Below the pieces are notes generated by a model. The model did not search any database and was not told the origin of the DNA. It saw only the letters and a list, made by a program, of their open reading frames with translations. From contig NZ_CP029550.1 of the NCBI RefSeq assembly GCF_003173715.1, positions 6,402,001 through 6,466,000 of the forward strand: a DNA stretch of 64,000 bases, read 5' to 3'. Origin of the DNA: Methylobacterium durans. Lineage in GTDB: Bacteria; Pseudomonadota; Alphaproteobacteria; Rhizobiales; Beijerinckiaceae. The translations under genes and the position numbers were made by a program. This document shows positions 62,455 through 64,000 of the stretch, one piece after another (the stretch's first letter is position 1; every line of letters begins with the position of its first letter).

Positions 62455-62789
62455 GGCAGGTGCCGCGGCAAGGCTGGCAGGTCGGTTGCCCGAACAGGTA
62501 TGAGGTGGGCAAGGGGAGTGGCGCTTTTGCGTCAGGGGACCAAAACGCCTTCTGACCGACAGGACGCTGCTGGAGCTCAACCACAACATTGCGGTCAACA
62601 GCGGCTTCGAGTGGTGCACGAACTCCTGATCGGCTCGGCCGAAGTCGCCCCACTCGGCACCCCCTGTGATTGCGGCGAACAAAAATCGAACAATCTTCTG
62701 GTGAGGAACTGCGCACCACGATCGTCGCGCGTCAGAGGCAGCAGTAGGCTGTCCTGCCCGAGGCACTGGAAGCTGGTTGAGCATGTGAG
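62455..62789. other. intergenic region upstream of the RecD-like helicase
   Basis: 335 bp with no convincing gene or repeat on either strand. Confidence 0.4.
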
Positions 62790-64000
62790 ATGAGCCAGAG
62801 GGCGGCTCCGAGCCAGTTCGATCGCGGTACGCCTGTCGAGACGCTCGCGGGCACGGTCGAGCGCGTCACCTTCCACAATGCCGAGACCGGCTTCTGCGTC
62901 CTGAAGGTGCAGACCCGCGGCAAGCGCGATCTCGTGCCGGTCGTCGGGCACGCGCCTGCCATCGGCGCGGGCGAGTGGATCACCGCCACCGGCATCTGGT
63001 TCTCAGACCGTCAGCATGGGCTCCAGTTCAAGGCTGACACGCTGAAAGCCACGCCGCCGACCAGCGTCGAGGGCATCGAGAAATACCTCGCCTCCGGCTA
63101 CATGCGCGGCATCGGACCAGCCATGGCCAAGCGCATCGTGGCGCTGTTTGGCGAGCAGACCTTCGAGATCATCGAGGCCGAGCCTGAGCGGCTCAAAGAG
63201 GTGGGCGGCATCGGCCCCAAGCGCGCCGAGCGCATCGTGCGCGGCTGGGCCGAGCAGAAGGCGGTGCGGGAGATCATGATCTTCCTGCACGCCCACGGCG
63301 TCGGCACGGCGCGGGCGGTGCGCATCTTCAAGACCTACGGTCATGAGTCGATCAAGGTCATGACCGAGGACCCCTACCGGCTCGCCAAGGACATCCGCGG
63401 CATCGGCTTCCGCACGGCCGACGCCATCGCGATGAAGCTCGGGCTGGAGAAGGAGGCGCCCCAGCGGCTGCGGGCGGGTGTCTCCTTCGCGCTCCAGACC
63501 GCCATGGACGAGGGCCACTGCGCCCTGCCGACCGAACGGCTTGCCGTGCTCGCGCAGAAGCTGCTGGAGGTCGATGCCGATCTGATTCGGGTTGCCATCG
63601 CACTCGAACTGCGGGGCGAGGAGGTCGTCGCCGACACAGTGGATGGCGAGACCTGCGTCTTCCTCAAGGGCCTGCACGCCTCGGAGCGGATGATTGCCGA
63701 GCGCCTGATCGAGCGAGCCTCTGGCACGCCGCCCTGGCCCGAGATTGACCTCGACAAGGCGCGGCCCTGGGTCGAGCAGAAGACCGGCAAGACCCTCTCA
63801 CCCTCGCAGATCGAAGCTGTCCGGCTGATGCTGGGCTCGAAGCTCTGCGTCATCACGGGCGGACCGGGCGTCGGCAAGACCAGCACGCTCGACTCGGTGC
63901 TGCGCATCCTGAAGGCCAAGGGCGTGCATGTGCTGCTGGCCGCGCCGACCGGCCGTGCTGCTAAGCGCATGACCGAGCAGACCGGGCTGGAGGCCAAGAC
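62790..64000 (+). CDS. ATP-dependent RecD2-like DNA helicase (3' end outside window)
   Basis: About 403 residues visible, from MSQRAAPSQFDRGTPVETLAGTVERVTFHNAETGFCVLKV. N-terminal OB-like region, tandem helix-hairpin-helix (YMRGIGPAMAKRIVALFGEQTFEIIEAEPERLKEVGGIGPKRAERIVRGW), and Walker A LCVITGGPGVGKTSTL near residue 355, then APTGRAAKRM. This is RecD2-type SF1B helicase architecture, 5'-3' translocation, often plasmid- or island-borne. C-terminal motifs IV-VI lie beyond the window. Confidence 0.88.
   Translation, partial: MSQRAAPSQFDRGTPVETLAGTVERVTFHNAETGFCVLKVQTRGKRDLVPVVGHAPAIGAGEWITATGIWFSDRQHGLQFKADTLKATPPTSVEGIEKYLASGYMRGIGPAMAKRIVALFGEQTFEIIEAEPERLKEVGGIGPKRAERIVRGWAEQKAVREIMIFLHAHGVGTARAVRIFKTYGHESIKVMTEDPYRLAKDIRGIGFRTADAIAMKLGLEKEAPQRLRAGVSFALQTAMDEGHCALPTERLAVLAQKLLEVDADLIRVAIALELRGEEVVADTVDGETCVFLKGLHASERMIAERLIERASGTPPWPEIDLDKARPWVEQKTGKTLSPSQIEAVRLMLGSKLCVITGGPGVGKTSTLDSVLRILKAKGVHVLLAAPTGRAAKRMTEQTGLEAK

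Noticed and set aside
1..64000. CRISPR array or complete rRNA/tRNA genes
   Set aside because: No regularly spaced repeats, no rRNA sequence, and only the partial tRNA-Gly was found.

Overview
The window is GC-rich alphaproteobacterial DNA, most likely Methylobacterium/Methylorubrum or a close relative. This is inferred from the ftsK-lolA-xthA order, a MucR/Ros regulator, HWE-type kinase architecture, base composition and several small protein families typical of that group. No species call is made.

Positions 1-42,840 look like ordinary chromosome. On the left is a minus-strand cluster for amide-bond chemistry: a transglutaminase/DUF2126 amidoligase, a circularly permuted ATP-grasp/alpha-E protein and a second transglutaminase, all with stop/start overlaps. 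An acyl carrier protein and an AMP-forming acyl ligase (cut by the window edge) follow. Next come a zinc metallopeptidase, a LigD-like end-joining protein without a ligase domain, acyl-CoA dehydrogenase, TadE/TadG-like proteins, an outer-membrane protein, a secreted phospholipase A2-like protein, ftsK-lolA-xthA, an amino-acid permease, rpsO-pnp, GST, RidA-PotF, an SsuABC-type importer, a PAS/HWE sensor, a tyrosine phosphatase and a fructosamine-kinase-like protein.

From 42,886 to the end of the window the DNA is accessory. A 49-bp fragment equal to the 3' part of tRNA-Gly(GCC) marks the left attachment site. It is followed by a tyrosine recombinase, an AT-rich stretch, an AlpA-like protein and a Toprim/RecA-like primase-helicase. 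Downstream lie a dense GTGAC/GTCAC array with a long stem-loop (a candidate origin), genes of unknown function and a small protein with HUH-like and YxxK motifs. Together these look like the integration and replication module of an integrative element. The rest is a patchwork: two different IS3-family elements, an SDR with a C-terminal membrane segment, a PHA synthase truncated by the second IS, a MucR homologue without the usual zinc ligands, small membrane proteins, an AI-2E-type permease, and a RecD2-like helicase running off the end.

Three chromosomal genes (transglutaminase/DUF2126, ligD-like, DUF3597) are each broken by one missing base in a short G/C run. The shared signature points to sequencing or assembly error, so they are annotated as frameshifted with probably intact originals.
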